A stretch of DNA of 64,000 nt, taken from positions 248,001 through 312,000 of the forward strand of contig NZ_BEWA01000002.1 of NCBI RefSeq assembly GCF_003112535.1. The letters run 5' to 3'. How positions within the stretch are numbered: the stretch's first letter is position 1; every line of letters begins with the position of its first letter. Under the pieces are notes generated by a model that was not told where the DNA came from, made no database searches, and worked only from the letters and a program-made list of their open reading frames with translations. Both the position numbers and the translations under genes were made by a program. Shown here piece after piece: positions 16,979-26,159 of the stretch. Origin of the DNA: Streptomyces rishiriensis (GTDB lineage Bacteria > Actinomycetota > Actinomycetes > Streptomycetales > Streptomycetaceae).

Positions 16979-19168
16979 TCACACGCTCCCGGAAGGGCCG
17001 TCCTCGGCCGCCGCGTCCTCGGCGGGGCCGGACCCTGAGGAACCGTCCGGGGAGGGGACGTCCCCGGCAGGGCTGCCCGGGGAGTCGCCGGGCCGCTCCC
17101 GCAGGACCTCCATCAGGGCGTGCAGCCTCGGCGAGGCGGCCAGCTGCTCCAGGGTGACCGGGCGGCCCTCGGCGTCGGCGATCGGCAGCCGCCAGTTCGG
17201 GTACTGGTCCCAGGTGCCGGGCAGGTTCTGCGGGCGGCGGTCGCCGACGCCGTCCGGGAGCCAGACGCCGACCATGCGGGCTGGGGTGCTCAGCAGGAAG
17301 CGGTGCACGGCCTGCACCTCGGCCTCCTCCGAGGAACGGTCGCCCCCGCCTCCGCCGGCCAGCAGCCCGAGCCGGCGGAGCAGGCCCAGCCACTCCGCCG
17401 TGTCGTTGGCGGCCTCCGCGCGCTCCTCCTCCAGTGGCCGCGTCAACAGGCCGAGCCGGTCGCGCAGTTCGACGTGCTCGCCGGTGAGGCGGGCGGCGGT
17501 GGACGGCAGGTCGTGGGTGGTGGCGGTGGCCAGACAGTCGGCGCGCCAGCGGGCGGGCGGCAGCGGGAGGCCGTCGCCCTCCCAGTCCCGCTCGAACCAC
17601 AGGACGGACGTGCCGAGCACGCCGCGCTCGCGCAGCGCCTCCCGCACGCCCGGCTCGACGGTGCCCAGGTCCTCCCCGATCACCAGCGACCCGGCGCGGG
17701 AGGCCTCCAGCACCAGCACGGCGAGCATGGCCTCGGCGTCGTAGCGGACGTAGGCGCCCTCGGTCGGCGGCTCGCCCTGCGGGACCCACCAGAGCCGGAA
17801 CAGGCCCATGACGTGGTCGATGCGCAGGGCGCCCGCGTAGCGGAACAGCGCCCGCAGCAGCCGCCGGTAGGGCGCGTAGCCGGAGGCGGCCAGCCGGTCC
17901 GGCCGCCAGGGCGGCAGACCCCAGTCCTGACCGCGGGCGTTGAAGGCGTCCGGCGGGGCGCCGACCGACATCCCGGCCGCGAAGTGCTCCTGCTGCGCCC
18001 ACGCGTCGGCGCCCTCGGGGTGCACGCCGACCGCCAGGTCGTGCACGATCCCGACGGGCATGCCCGCCTCCCGCGCGGCGCGCTGGGCGGCGGTGAGCTG
18101 GGAGTCGGTGAGCCAGGCCAGCCGGGAGTGGAAGTCCACGCGGTCCATCAGCTCCCCGCGGGCGCGGGCGGTCCCGGCCGAGCGGGGGTCGCGCAGTTCG
18201 GCCGGCCACTGCTGCCAGCGGGAACCGTGCACCTCGGCGAGCGCGCACCAGGTGGCGTGGTCCTCCAGGGCCTGCCCCTGCTCGGCGAGGAAGTCGCAGT
18301 AGGCGGCGCGCCTGCCCGGCCCGAGCGGCACGCGGGCGACGAGCTCCAGGGCCTCCCGCTTGAGCTCCCACACCGCGTCCCGGTCGATCAGCTCGCCCTT
18401 CTCCAGGACGGCCTCGCGCAGGCGCCCGGCACGTTCCGCGAGCGCGGCCCGCAGCGCGTCGTCGCGCACGAAGGCGTACTCGGGGACGTCCTCGACGCGC
18501 AGATGCACCGGGTCGGGGAAGCGGCGGGAGGAGGGCCGGTACGGGGAGGGGTCGGTGGGGGTTCCGGGCACGGCCGCGTGCAACGGGTTGACCTGGACGA
18601 ACCCGGCTCCGAGCACCCGGCCCGCCCATGCGGTCAGCTCGGCGAGGTCACCGAGGTCGCCCATCCCCCAGGAGCGGCGCGACAGCAGGGAGTACAGCTG
18701 GACGAGGAGCCCGTGGGAGCGGCCCGCGGGCGCGGGCAGGCGGGGCGGCGCGACCACGAGGTGGGCGCTGCCGGTGCGTCCGTCGGGTGTGACGGCCGTC
18801 AGCCGGTGCACCCCGAGGGGAAGCCCGGCGAGGGAGTCGGGCGCGTCGACGAACTCGTGTCTGTCGCCCTGCTCCGTCTCCACGCGCAGCCGGCTGCCCT
18901 CGGGGAGCGCGGCGAGCGCTTCCGCCCGGTCGCCGCTCCAGCAGACCACCGTCGGCGGCAGCAGCCGCTCGCGCAGTTCCCGTTCCCGGGCGGCGAGCGC
19001 GGCGCGCACGGCCGCCGGGGAGCCGGCGTCGACCCCGAGGGCGGCCAGGACGCGGACGACGGCGGCGGCCGAGGCCGTGACCGTGCGGTCCGGGGAGGGC
19101 TGGTAGGAGGTCGCGACGCCGTGCAGCGCGGCGAGCCGGGCGAGCTCCTCTCCGGGGGGTGCGCTCAT
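16979..19168 (-). CDS. malQ: 4-alpha-glucanotransferase (amylomaltase)
   Basis: A 729-aa cytosolic GH77 enzyme that transfers alpha-1,4-glucan segments between maltodextrins, releasing glucose. Catalytic residues are visible: nucleophile D451 (ALRIDHVMGLFRLW), acid/base E499 (VIGEDLGTV) and transition-state D553 (TTHDLPST). The N-terminal 160 residues form the extra beta domains typical of the long actinobacterial form; the TIM barrel runs from about residue 165 to 690. The last 50 residues are a low-complexity Gly/Ser/Pro/acidic tail. It begins directly after the stop of a small upstream ORF, with GAGG as ribosome site inside that ORF. Confidence 0.96.
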   Translation of the reverse strand: MSAPPGEELARLAALHGVATSYQPSPDRTVTASAAAVVRVLAALGVDAGSPAAVRAALAARERELRERLLPPTVVCWSGDRAEALAALPEGSRLRVETEQGDRHEFVDAPDSLAGLPLGVHRLTAVTPDGRTGSAHLVVAPPRLPAPAGRSHGLLVQLYSLLSRRSWGMGDLGDLAELTAWAGRVLGAGFVQVNPLHAAVPGTPTDPSPYRPSSRRFPDPVHLRVEDVPEYAFVRDDALRAALAERAGRLREAVLEKGELIDRDAVWELKREALELVARVPLGPGRRAAYCDFLAEQGQALEDHATWCALAEVHGSRWQQWPAELRDPRSAGTARARGELMDRVDFHSRLAWLTDSQLTAAQRAAREAGMPVGIVHDLAVGVHPEGADAWAQQEHFAAGMSVGAPPDAFNARGQDWGLPPWRPDRLAASGYAPYRRLLRALFRYAGALRIDHVMGLFRLWWVPQGEPPTEGAYVRYDAEAMLAVLVLEASRAGSLVIGEDLGTVEPGVREALRERGVLGTSVLWFERDWEGDGLPLPPARWRADCLATATTHDLPSTAARLTGEHVELRDRLGLLTRPLEEERAEAANDTAEWLGLLRRLGLLAGGGGGDRSSEEAEVQAVHRFLLSTPARMVGVWLPDGVGDRRPQNLPGTWDQYPNWRLPIADAEGRPVTLEQLAASPRLHALMEVLRERPGDSPGSPAGDVPSPDGSSGSGPAEDAAAEDGPSGSV

Positions 19169-19387
19169 CTACGGCCTCGTGGAGTCGGAGTCCGCGGCGA
19201 GCGGCGGTTCGCTGGTCAGGGGCTCGGCGTCGGGCAGCGGCGGTTCGCTGGTCAACGGAGGCTGCGCGTGTTTCCCCTCGGCGCCGAGGGCGCACAGGTG
19301 GGGGTCGGCGAGGTCGACGGCGGTGGGGGCGGATGTCTCCGCCGGGCGTTTGGATCGGGCCGGCGCGATCACGGTGGGCCTCCTCAT
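19169..19387 (-). CDS. Possible small protein upstream of malQ
   Basis: A 72-codon reading frame (MRRPTVIAPARSKRPAETS...) ends one base before the malQ ATG. Low complexity with repeated 'PPLTSEPPLP' segments. No domain is recognised. Tight abutment with malQ suggests translational coupling, but codon statistics alone could explain the open frame. Alternative ATG starts are at 19399 and 19456. Confidence 0.4.
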   Translation of the reverse strand: MRRPTVIAPARSKRPAETSAPTAVDLADPHLCALGAEGKHAQPPLTSEPPLPDAEPLTSEPPLAADSDSTRP

Positions 19388-19516
19388 CGGATACGACATC
19401 GGATACCGCAGCCCTACCCAGCCGACGCGAGGACAGACGTCCCCTTCGCATCCCAACCTGCCACAACCCCGCGCGATCCGCTCAGGACGAGGACCGGGAG
19501 GGCGCCGTCGGCGCGT

Positions 19517-19544
19517 GAACCGGTCGCCCGGGACCGGACGATAG
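19517..19544 (+). promoter_or_regulatory. Candidate ECF promoter for the sigma operon
   Basis: GAACC (19517-19521) and CGATAG (19539-19544) show the AAC / CG pattern of ECF promoters with a spacer of 17-18 bases. Predicted start is at or next to the GTG at 19552, which would make the message leaderless. Confidence 0.4.
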
Positions 19545-19551
19545 AGGGGGT

Positions 19552-20169
19552 GTGAGACTGTTCCGCCCCGTGAGGGGCCATGGGGAGGGCGACACGGACG
19601 CGGCGCTGCTGCGGGCCGTGGCGGACGGGGACCCGTCAGCGCTGGCCACGCTGTACGACCGGCATGCCGGATGGCTGTTCGCGCGGCTCAGCCGGCGCTG
19701 CGCCGACGCCGAGGTCGTGCGCGAGGTGGTGCAGGACACCTTCGTGACCGTGTGGCGTTCGGCGGGCGGGCACGCCGGCCGGGAGGCCGGCGGCTGGCTG
19801 TGGACCATCGCCGCCCGCCGGCTCGTCGACGCGCGGCGGGTGCAGGAGCGGGCCGCGCGGGTCGAGACGGCGCGGGTCGAGGACTGGCCGTCGCCGGTCG
19901 CCGCCTCCGCCGAGGAACGCGCGCTGGCCGGTCTGGAGTTCGGCGACGTGGGCACCGCTCTCGACCGGATCTCGCCCGAGCTGCGGGAGGTGCTGCGCGT
20001 GACCGTCGTCGACGGGCTGACCACCCGGGAGGCGGCCCGGCTGCTCGGCATACCCGAGGGCACGGTCAAGACCCGCGCGATGCGCGCCCGGGCCGAGCTT
20101 CGTGCGGCCCTCGCCCAGTTGCGCCCGCACCCGGCTCCGCATCCCCGTCCGGCGGGAGGCCCGGCATGA
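19552..20169 (+). CDS. ECF RNA polymerase sigma factor
   Basis: A 205-aa sigma factor. Region 2 reads LYDRHAGWLFARLSRRC, VREVVQDTFVTVWRSA and WLWTIAARRLVDARR; region 4 reads ELREVLRVTVVDGLTTREAA and IPEGTVKTRAMRARAELR. It heads a five-gene operon in which every junction is an ATGA or GTGA overlap (20166, 21125, 21895, 23238), so expression is tightly coupled. The next gene encodes a zinc-finger membrane anti-sigma protein. The operon then carries an ABC ATPase and membrane proteins, a known arrangement in which the sigma factor controls its own export or resistance system. Alternative start GTG at 19570. Confidence 0.93.
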   Translation: MRLFRPVRGHGEGDTDAALLRAVADGDPSALATLYDRHAGWLFARLSRRCADAEVVREVVQDTFVTVWRSAGGHAGREAGGWLWTIAARRLVDARRVQERAARVETARVEDWPSPVAASAEERALAGLEFGDVGTALDRISPELREVLRVTVVDGLTTREAARLLGIPEGTVKTRAMRARAELRAALAQLRPHPAPHPRPAGGPA

Positions 20170-21128
20170 GCACGACCCCCTGGCACACGTCCGACGACCT
20201 CGCCGCCCGCTATGCGGACGGCTCCCTGCCGGAGTCCGAGGCCTGGTCCCTGGAGAAACACCTGGAGCGGTGCGGGGCATGCGCGGCGCGCGTCTCTGCG
20301 GCCGTCCGGCAGTCGCCCGCGGCGGGGCCGGTGCTGGCGCAGATACGAGAGGCGGTGCTCAGGGAGACCGCGCTCGCGAAGGCCGTCCGGCCGGAGGCCC
20401 GAGAGGCAGGGCGGGCGGCCGCTCACGAGGCGCACCGGGTCTCCCCGGGGACTCTCCGGATTCCCCCCGCCCGCTCCGCCCGCCGCGCGCGCCTGTGGTC
20501 CTCCTTCCTCGTCCGCGCCCTGTGGGCCGCCGGTCCCGCCGTCCGTGGCGCCTGGACGGCAGCCGTGTGGCTCGTCGCCCTCGGCGCTCTCGCCCTGTCC
20601 TACGGGGCGGGGGTCGACGCTTCGAGGCCGCTGCTGCTGGCGCTCGCGCCGCTGGCGCCCGTCGCCGGGGTCGCCCTCTCCTACGGGGTGCACGCCGACC
20701 CGCTGCACGAGATCGCGGCGGCCACGCCGTCCGGGGGACTGCGGCTGATGCTGACGCGGACGGCCGTCGTCCTCGCCGTCAGTCTCCCGCTGCTCACCCT
20801 CACCGGCCTGCTGCTGCCCGCCGCCGGGACGCCGGGCGCGGCCGCCTGGCTGCTGCCGGGGCTCGCGCTGACGCTGGCCTCGCTGACGCTGGCGGGCTGG
20901 GTCGGCTGCCGGGCCGCCACCGCGCTGACGGGCGGGGGATGGTCGTGCGCCGTCCTCGTCCCGGCGCTGACCGCCTCCGGCGGCCCCGCCCTCACCGAGC
21001 TGGCCGAGCAGCTCGACCGCTGCCTGGCCGGCCCTCGCGCCCAGGGGGCCTGGGGGGCCGCGGCCCTGCTGTGCGCCGCGCTGCTCGCCGCCCGCCGTTC
21101 CGCCTACGACCACATGGAGAAGCCATGA
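20166..21128 (+). CDS. Zinc-finger anti-sigma factor with membrane domain
   Basis: A 320-aa protein. The N-terminus carries the zf-HC2/ZAS motif (SLEKHLERCGACAARV, HxxxCxxC near residues 33-40), which binds ECF sigma factors. The C-terminal 200 residues contain about six hydrophobic helices (for example AAVWLVALGALALSYG, LLLALAPLAPVAGVALSYG). So it is both anti-sigma factor and polytopic membrane protein, possibly working with the downstream ABC ATPase. It overlaps the sigma gene by four bases. Start was placed at the ATG in that overlap rather than at earlier in-frame codons inside the sigma gene. Confidence 0.9.
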   Translation: MSTTPWHTSDDLAARYADGSLPESEAWSLEKHLERCGACAARVSAAVRQSPAAGPVLAQIREAVLRETALAKAVRPEAREAGRAAAHEAHRVSPGTLRIPPARSARRARLWSSFLVRALWAAGPAVRGAWTAAVWLVALGALALSYGAGVDASRPLLLALAPLAPVAGVALSYGVHADPLHEIAAATPSGGLRLMLTRTAVVLAVSLPLLTLTGLLLPAAGTPGAAAWLLPGLALTLASLTLAGWVGCRAATALTGGGWSCAVLVPALTASGGPALTELAEQLDRCLAGPRAQGAWGAAALLCAALLAARRSAYDHMEKP

Positions 21129-21898
21129 GCACGATACGAGTGAGCGGACTGCGCGTGCGGCACCGCAGGACCGTGGCGCTCGACGCCGTCGACCTCGACC
21201 TCGGCCCCGGCGTGCACGGGCTGCTCGGTCCGAACGGGGCCGGGAAGACGTCGCTGATCCGGGTCCTGGCCACCGTCGCACAGCCGTCCGCCGGGCAGGT
21301 GGAGATCCTCGGCGAGGACGTCGGCGAACCGGCCCGGCGCGGCCCGGTCCGTGCGCGACTCGGCTATCTGCCGCAGGAGTTCGGCTACTACCCGCGCTTC
21401 ACCGTGCGCGAGTTCGTCGCGTACGTGGCCTGGCTGAAGGACATACCGGCCGCGGACGTGCCGGCCGCCGTCGATCTCGCCGTCCGACGGGTCGGCCTCG
21501 GCGACCGGGCCGACGCCAAGGTGAGGACGCTGTCCGGCGGCATGATCCGCCGGGTGGGCATCGCCCAGGCCATCGTCAACGAGCCGGACGTTCTGCTCCT
21601 CGACGAGCCGACCGCCGGTCTCGACCCCGAGCAGCGCGTCGAGTTCCGCGCCCTGCTGCGCGAACTGGGCGCCCGGGCCACGGTGCTCGTCTCCACCCAC
21701 CTGGTGGAGGACGTGGCAGCCGCCTGCACGGAGGTCACCCTCCTGGACGCTGGAAGGGTCGCCTACCGGGGCACCCCGGCCTCGCTCAGCGCCGTCGGCG
21801 AGGCCTCGGGGCCGGACGGCATCGGCGACAGCCCCATCGAACGCGGCTACACGGCGGCCCTGCGCGCCCACCGCGCCCCTCTGGAGCCGACGCGATGA
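21125..21898 (+). CDS. ABC transporter ATP-binding protein
   Basis: A 257-aa ATPase of the export (CcmA/DRA) type. Walker A GPNGAGKTS, Q-loop LGYLPQEFGYYP, signature LSGGM (variant of LSGGQ), Walker B VLLLDEPTAGLD and the switch histidine STHLVED are all present. It should energise export with the adjoining membrane proteins. It overlaps the anti-sigma gene and the next gene by four bases each. Substrate unknown. Confidence 0.94.
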   Translation: MSTIRVSGLRVRHRRTVALDAVDLDLGPGVHGLLGPNGAGKTSLIRVLATVAQPSAGQVEILGEDVGEPARRGPVRARLGYLPQEFGYYPRFTVREFVAYVAWLKDIPAADVPAAVDLAVRRVGLGDRADAKVRTLSGGMIRRVGIAQAIVNEPDVLLLDEPTAGLDPEQRVEFRALLRELGARATVLVSTHLVEDVAAACTEVTLLDAGRVAYRGTPASLSAVGEASGPDGIGDSPIERGYTAALRAHRAPLEPTR

Positions 21899-23241
21899 CC
21901 CTCGTGACCGAGAAGCGGACCACCCGGCCCGCCGCGCCGCGCCCGCCGCACCCCCTGCGCGCCGAGGTCGCCCGTGGTTTCGCCCCGTGGGCCGGAGCCG
22001 CCGCCTTCCTCACGCCGGCGGTGCTGCTGGCCGCCGAGGCGGACCGCTGGCAGGGCGGCTGGGCGGAGACCCGCACCGAGCTGCACGCCATGCAACTGGT
22101 CCTCGTACCCCTCGCGGCGGCCGCGGGCTGCCGGCAGGGCGGGCGGGAGCGGCGGCGGGCCACGGAGGAACTGTGGACGACGGCCGTGCGCGGACCGCTG
22201 GTCCGGTTGCTGGTGGCGGCGCTGCCGCTCGCGCTGTGGGTGGTGGCGGGCTATCTGCTCGCCGCGACCGGGGCGCTCCTCGCCACCTGGCCGTACGCCC
22301 GCGGCGACCGGCCGTACACGGACCTGTTGCCCGCGGACGCGGTGGTGCTCCTGGCCGCCGCGGTGGCCGGGCACGTCGTGGGGCGGCTGGTGGCCTGGCG
22401 GCCGGCGCCGCCGCTGCTGGCGGCGGCCGGGTACGTCGGTCTGGCCCTGTGCGGGCGGGCGGATGCGGGCGCCTGGCGCCGGCTCGACCCGGCACTGCCC
22501 GTCGCCGAGGAGCTGGTCCCGGTGGGGTGGCAGCCCGTCGCGCTGGCCGTGTGGGCGGGCGGGCTGGCGGCGGCCGCCGTCCTGGCGTACGCGCTGCGGG
22601 GACGGCGTCGGTGGACCGTCCTGCTGCCGTTGGCGGCGGCGGCAGCCGCGGGCGGGCTGCTGGTGCGGTCCGGGCCGGAGCTGTGGCACGCGAACCCGTC
22701 CGGGAGCGGGCAGGTCTGCGACACGTCGACCGTGCCGCAGATCTGCGTGAACGCCCGCTACGCAGGCATGCTGCCGCAGGTCACGAAGGCTCTGTCGGGT
22801 GTCACCGGCCGCCTGGAGGGCGTACGGAACCTGCCCGTCAGGTTCGAGGACCGTCCGGGCGAACCACACGACGGCGAGGTGCAGCTGCCCCTGCTGACGC
22901 CGATCGGCTGGTCGGTCGTCCGCGGCCGGCTGACCGATCCTGAGCAGTACGCGTGGGAGGCGACGGCCGCGCTGCAGGACCGCGCGAAGTGCGGCGAGCC
23001 GGACGCGCGCGTGCGCGCGGCGGATGCCGCCGTCTCCGACTATCTCGCGCCCAACCCCGCCCAGGGGCACTTCGACGAGCTGGACGCGAAGGGCGACGCC
23101 GCCCGGCGCGCCGAGCTGAGGGAACGGCGGGCGGCTCGCGCGCGGCTGGCGTCGATGGGCGCCGACGAGCGCCGGACCTGGCTCTCGGCGTACTTCGCGA
23201 CGGTCGGCGACTGCCACCAGAACGGGGTGCCCGCCCTGTGA
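21895..23241 (+). CDS. Polytopic membrane protein, probable ABC permease component
   Basis: A 448-aa protein. About six helices occupy residues 25-250, with RRRATEELWTTAVRGPLVR between the second and third, a layout typical of Streptomyces ABC-2-like permeases. The final 200 residues are hydrophilic and extracytoplasmic, with three or four cysteines (GQVCDTSTVPQICVNARYAG; AKCGEP; GDCHQ) and a segment LPVRFEDRPGEPHDGEV. It sits between the ATPase and a second membrane protein, with four-base overlaps on both sides. The exported substrate is unknown. Confidence 0.85.
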   Translation: MTLVTEKRTTRPAAPRPPHPLRAEVARGFAPWAGAAAFLTPAVLLAAEADRWQGGWAETRTELHAMQLVLVPLAAAAGCRQGGRERRRATEELWTTAVRGPLVRLLVAALPLALWVVAGYLLAATGALLATWPYARGDRPYTDLLPADAVVLLAAAVAGHVVGRLVAWRPAPPLLAAAGYVGLALCGRADAGAWRRLDPALPVAEELVPVGWQPVALAVWAGGLAAAAVLAYALRGRRRWTVLLPLAAAAAAGGLLVRSGPELWHANPSGSGQVCDTSTVPQICVNARYAGMLPQVTKALSGVTGRLEGVRNLPVRFEDRPGEPHDGEVQLPLLTPIGWSVVRGRLTDPEQYAWEATAALQDRAKCGEPDARVRAADAAVSDYLAPNPAQGHFDELDAKGDAARRAELRERRAARARLASMGADERRTWLSAYFATVGDCHQNGVPAL

Positions 23242-23885
23242 GCCCCCACCGTCTCGCCCTGACCGGCATCGGCCTCTACGCCCGCTCCCGCACCCTTCCC
23301 CTCACTCTCGCCCTGCTCGCCGGGACCTGCGCGTTCGCCGCGGAGGCGGCACACCGTACGGACGACGTCCAGCGGGCCCCGGGCTGGTCGGCGCCGGTCG
23401 TGGCGTTGGCGCCCCTGCTGGCCGCCGCGCTGATCGGCGCGAGCCTGTACGCCCCCTCCGAGGAGCTGGACCGTACGGCCGTGCGCCCTTGGTGGCCCCG
23501 CCGGCTGGTCCATCTGCTCGCCCTGTCCGTCCTCGCCTGCGCGCCAACGGCGCTGACCGTGCCCGGCGACGGCCCCGCTTTCGTCGCCGCGGCCTCGCTC
23601 CGCACCCTGCTCGGCTGCGTCGGCGTCACGGCGGCCGCGGCGGTGCTGGTCGGCGCCCGGCTGAGCTGGCTGCCCGCGTTCTGCTGTGTCGGCGCGGTCC
23701 ACCTCGCGTCGGGCGGGGTACGCGGGTGGGCGGTCACGGTGTGGGCGTGGCCGACGCGGCCGGGCCAGGAGGCGGGGGCGTGGCTGGCTGCGGGCGCGGT
23801 GTTCGTGCTGGGCACGGCACTGCACGCGGCCCGCGGCCCTCGCCCGGAAAGCCCGCGCGCACAGGGACCGCACCGCCCCTCGTGA
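23238..23885 (+). CDS. Membrane protein, last gene of the ECF/ABC operon
   Basis: A 215-aa protein with about six hydrophobic helices (residues 8-30, 48-66, 85-102, 113-135, 143-160 and 175-195). The GTG start overlaps the preceding stop (GTGA). It probably forms the second half of the exporter membrane domain. No specific family motif was recognised. It is followed by 100 bases without a gene and then a convergent HNH endonuclease gene. Confidence 0.82.
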   Translation: MSPHRLALTGIGLYARSRTLPLTLALLAGTCAFAAEAAHRTDDVQRAPGWSAPVVALAPLLAAALIGASLYAPSEELDRTAVRPWWPRRLVHLLALSVLACAPTALTVPGDGPAFVAAASLRTLLGCVGVTAAAAVLVGARLSWLPAFCCVGAVHLASGGVRGWAVTVWAWPTRPGQEAGAWLAAGAVFVLGTALHAARGPRPESPRAQGPHRPS

Positions 23886-23985
23886 CAGCGACGACATCCC
23901 GGGGCCGGGTGTCGGCGTCCCGAAGGGCCCCGTGGCCGGGCCTCGGCTCAGCGCCACGGGGCATGAAGAAGCCCGGATCCGTCGG

Positions 23986-24522
23986 CTATGCGGAGATGCC
24001 GTCGATCCGGGCCAGGGCGTCGTCCGCGCCGTACGGTTGCAGGTACGGCAGCCAGCACGGGTCCCTGTGGCCCGTGCCGATGATGCGCCAGGCCAGGCCC
24101 GAGGGAGGAGCGGGTTTGTGACGCAGCCGCCAGCCGATCTCGACGAGGTGGCGGTCGGCCTTGACGTGGTTGCAGCGACGGCAGGACGCGACGACGTTGT
24201 CCCACACGTGCTTGCCGCCGCGGCTGCGCGGGATGACGTGGTCGACGCTGGTGGCGACGCCACCGCAGTACATGCACCGGCCCCCGTCCCGCGCGAAGAG
24301 CGCTCGACGGGTCAGGGGAACGGGCCCACGGTAGGGAACGCGGACGAATCGCTTGAGCCGGACCACGCTGGGTGCGGGGACTGTGACGGTCGCGCTGTGC
24401 ATGAAGGCGCCGGATTCCTCCAGGGAGACCGCCTTGTTCTCCAGGACGAGGATGAGCGCGCGGCGGAGCGGTACGACGCCGAGCGGCTCGTACGACGCGT
24501 TGAGGACCAGGACATGCGGCAC
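23986..24522 (-). CDS. HNH endonuclease
   Basis: A 178-aa protein. N-terminal region VLVLNASYEPLGVVPLRRAL, then the HNH fold at about residues 75-125: FARDGGRCMYCGG, VDHVIPRSRGGKHVWDNVV, CRRCNHVKAD. The two CxxC pairs bind structural zinc, and D-H, N and H supply the nuclease centre. This form is a single-copy, conserved chromosomal gene in Streptomyces rather than a phage gene; its cellular role is not established. The GTG start follows a near-perfect AAGGAGG. The track of a longer upstream frame was rejected for lack of a ribosome site. Confidence 0.92.
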   Translation of the reverse strand: MPHVLVLNASYEPLGVVPLRRALILVLENKAVSLEESGAFMHSATVTVPAPSVVRLKRFVRVPYRGPVPLTRRALFARDGGRCMYCGGVATSVDHVIPRSRGGKHVWDNVVASCRRCNHVKADRHLVEIGWRLRHKPAPPSGLAWRIIGTGHRDPCWLPYLQPYGADDALARIDGISA

Positions 24523-24845
24523 GGATGCCTCCTTGGGCGTCGGCGGCGCGTGGCTCGCGCCGGGACGATCTGCAGTCAGTCTCTCCTCTTGCCTGGTGGA
24601 CGCGCCACCATGTCCCGGTAACGGGCTGGGAGTGTTTTCGACCACACCCTGTTTCTCCCCGGGATCATGGCCTGTTCAAGCGCAGGTGAGGACCGTCTCT
24701 CCTTTCCGGATCTCGCCGAAGCACACACAGTGCCCCGTTAGTGTGGTGGTTCTGCCTGTCCGGTGACCATTCCGTGACCTCGCAGCGCGTGTCGACCTCG
24801 ACCGCCGCACCGGATGACGCAGAGCAGCACCTGGAGGTACCTGCC

Positions 24846-25952
24846 TTGTCCTTGTCCGCCGTCCTACCGGCCGCCGACGTGTCGCCCACGCCGACTCCCT
24901 CGGAGTCGCCGAGCGCAGTGACCGTCCCGTCCCTGCAGGACGCCCAGGAGAGCGCGACGAACGCGGCCAGCTGGGTCGAGCAGAACTGGTCGACGTGGTT
25001 GGCGATCGGTCTGCGCGTGCTGCTGATCCTGGTGATCGCGGTGGTGCTCAGAGTGGTGGTCCAGCGGGCGATCACCAAGCTGATCGACCGGATGAACCGC
25101 ACCGTCGCCTCGGTCGACGGCACGGCGCTGGGCGGGCTGCTCGTCAACAACGAGCGGCGGCGGCAGCGCTCGCAGGCGATCGGGTCGGTGCTGCGCTCGG
25201 TGGCGAGCTTCCTGATCCTGGGCACGGCCGCGCTGATGGTGCTGGGCACCTTCGAGATCAACCTGGCCCCGCTGCTGGCCTCCGCGGGCGTCGCGGGCGT
25301 GGCGATCGGTTTCGGCGCCCGCAACCTGGTCACGGACTTCCTCTCCGGCGTGTTCATGATCCTGGAGGACCAGTACGGCGTCGGCGACCAGATCGACGCG
25401 GGCGTGGCCACCGGCGAGGTCATCGAGGTGGGCCTGCGTGTGACGAAGCTGCGTGGGGCCAACGGTGAGATCTGGTACGTCCGCAACGGCGAGGTCAAGC
25501 GGATCGGCAACCTGTCGCAGGGCTGGGCGACGGCAGGCGTCGACGTGACCGTCAAGGCCTCCGAGGACCTCGACCGCGTGAAGGCGACGCTGGACGAGGT
25601 CGCCGAGAAGATGAGCAAGGAAGAGCCCTGGAACGAGCTCCTGTGGAGCCCGATCGAGGTGCTCGGCCTGGACAGCGTCCTGCTCGACTCGATGGTCGTC
25701 CGGATCTCGGCGAAGACGATGCCGGGCAAGTCCCTGGCGGTCGAGCGCGAGCTGCGCTGGCGCGTCAAGCGGGCCTTCGACGAGGCCGACATCCGCATCG
25801 TGGGCGGCGCGACCGCCCCGGTGACGGAGGACCCGGACGACCCGGCGGCCGCGGTCGCGGCGCCCTCGGTCTTCTCCAACGCGGACTCGCCGCAGCACGC
25901 GGCGGCGACACCGATCGTGCAGCCCCGGGCGACGACGCCTCCGGGGAAGTAG
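24846..25952 (+). CDS. MscS-family mechanosensitive ion channel
   Basis: A 368-aa inner-membrane channel that opens under membrane tension and releases solutes on osmotic downshock. An external N-terminal segment precedes helices near residues 55-76 (LAIGLRVLLILVIAVVL) and 120-140. The pore helix and beta domain follow: LLASAGVAGVAIGFGARNLV, then DFLSGVFMILEDQYGVGDQI, the MscS signature. The C-terminal region is the cytoplasmic vestibule plus an Ala/Pro-rich tail. The TTG at 24846 was chosen because GGAGGT sits seven bases upstream; in-frame GTG 24774 is an alternative. A terminator follows at 26004. Confidence 0.93.
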   Translation: MSLSAVLPAADVSPTPTPSESPSAVTVPSLQDAQESATNAASWVEQNWSTWLAIGLRVLLILVIAVVLRVVVQRAITKLIDRMNRTVASVDGTALGGLLVNNERRRQRSQAIGSVLRSVASFLILGTAALMVLGTFEINLAPLLASAGVAGVAIGFGARNLVTDFLSGVFMILEDQYGVGDQIDAGVATGEVIEVGLRVTKLRGANGEIWYVRNGEVKRIGNLSQGWATAGVDVTVKASEDLDRVKATLDEVAEKMSKEEPWNELLWSPIEVLGLDSVLLDSMVVRISAKTMPGKSLAVERELRWRVKRAFDEADIRIVGGATAPVTEDPDDPAAAVAAPSVFSNADSPQHAAATPIVQPRATTPPGK

Positions 25953-26003
25953 GGGAAGCAGGGGGAGACGGGGAACGGTTCAGCACGCTCGTTCGAGTGA
26001 TCA

Positions 26004-26038
26004 GGGGCATCCGACGCCACAGGCGCGTCGGGTGCCCC
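26004..26038 (+). terminator. Hairpin terminator after the MscS gene
   Basis: GGGGCATCCGACGC (26004-26017) pairs with GCGTCGGGTGCCCC (26025-26038) with one mismatch-type wobble, loop of seven bases. It separates the channel gene from the csn promoter. Confidence 0.7.
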
Positions 26039-26102
26039 GTCGTTCTGCCGGGGCCCCCTGGTAACGACTCTGTTGCCTCGGGAGCGTTTGCCGTTTCGCG
26101 CC

Positions 26103-26159
26103 TTGACGTCCCCTTCGCGCCGGGCTTACGTTCCCTTCCACCGATAGGAAACTTTCCTA
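26103..26159 (+). promoter_or_regulatory. csnR promoter and CsnR operator
   Basis: TTGACG (26103-26108) and TTACGT (26126-26131) are 17 bases apart and form a good vegetative promoter. Just downstream, TAGGAAACTTTCCTA (26145-26159) is a perfect 7+1+7 palindrome. It agrees with the AGGAAA-TTTCCT palindrome that I recall as the CsnR site of chitosanase genes. Position inside the early transcript fits steric repression and autoregulation of the operon. Confidence 0.75.
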
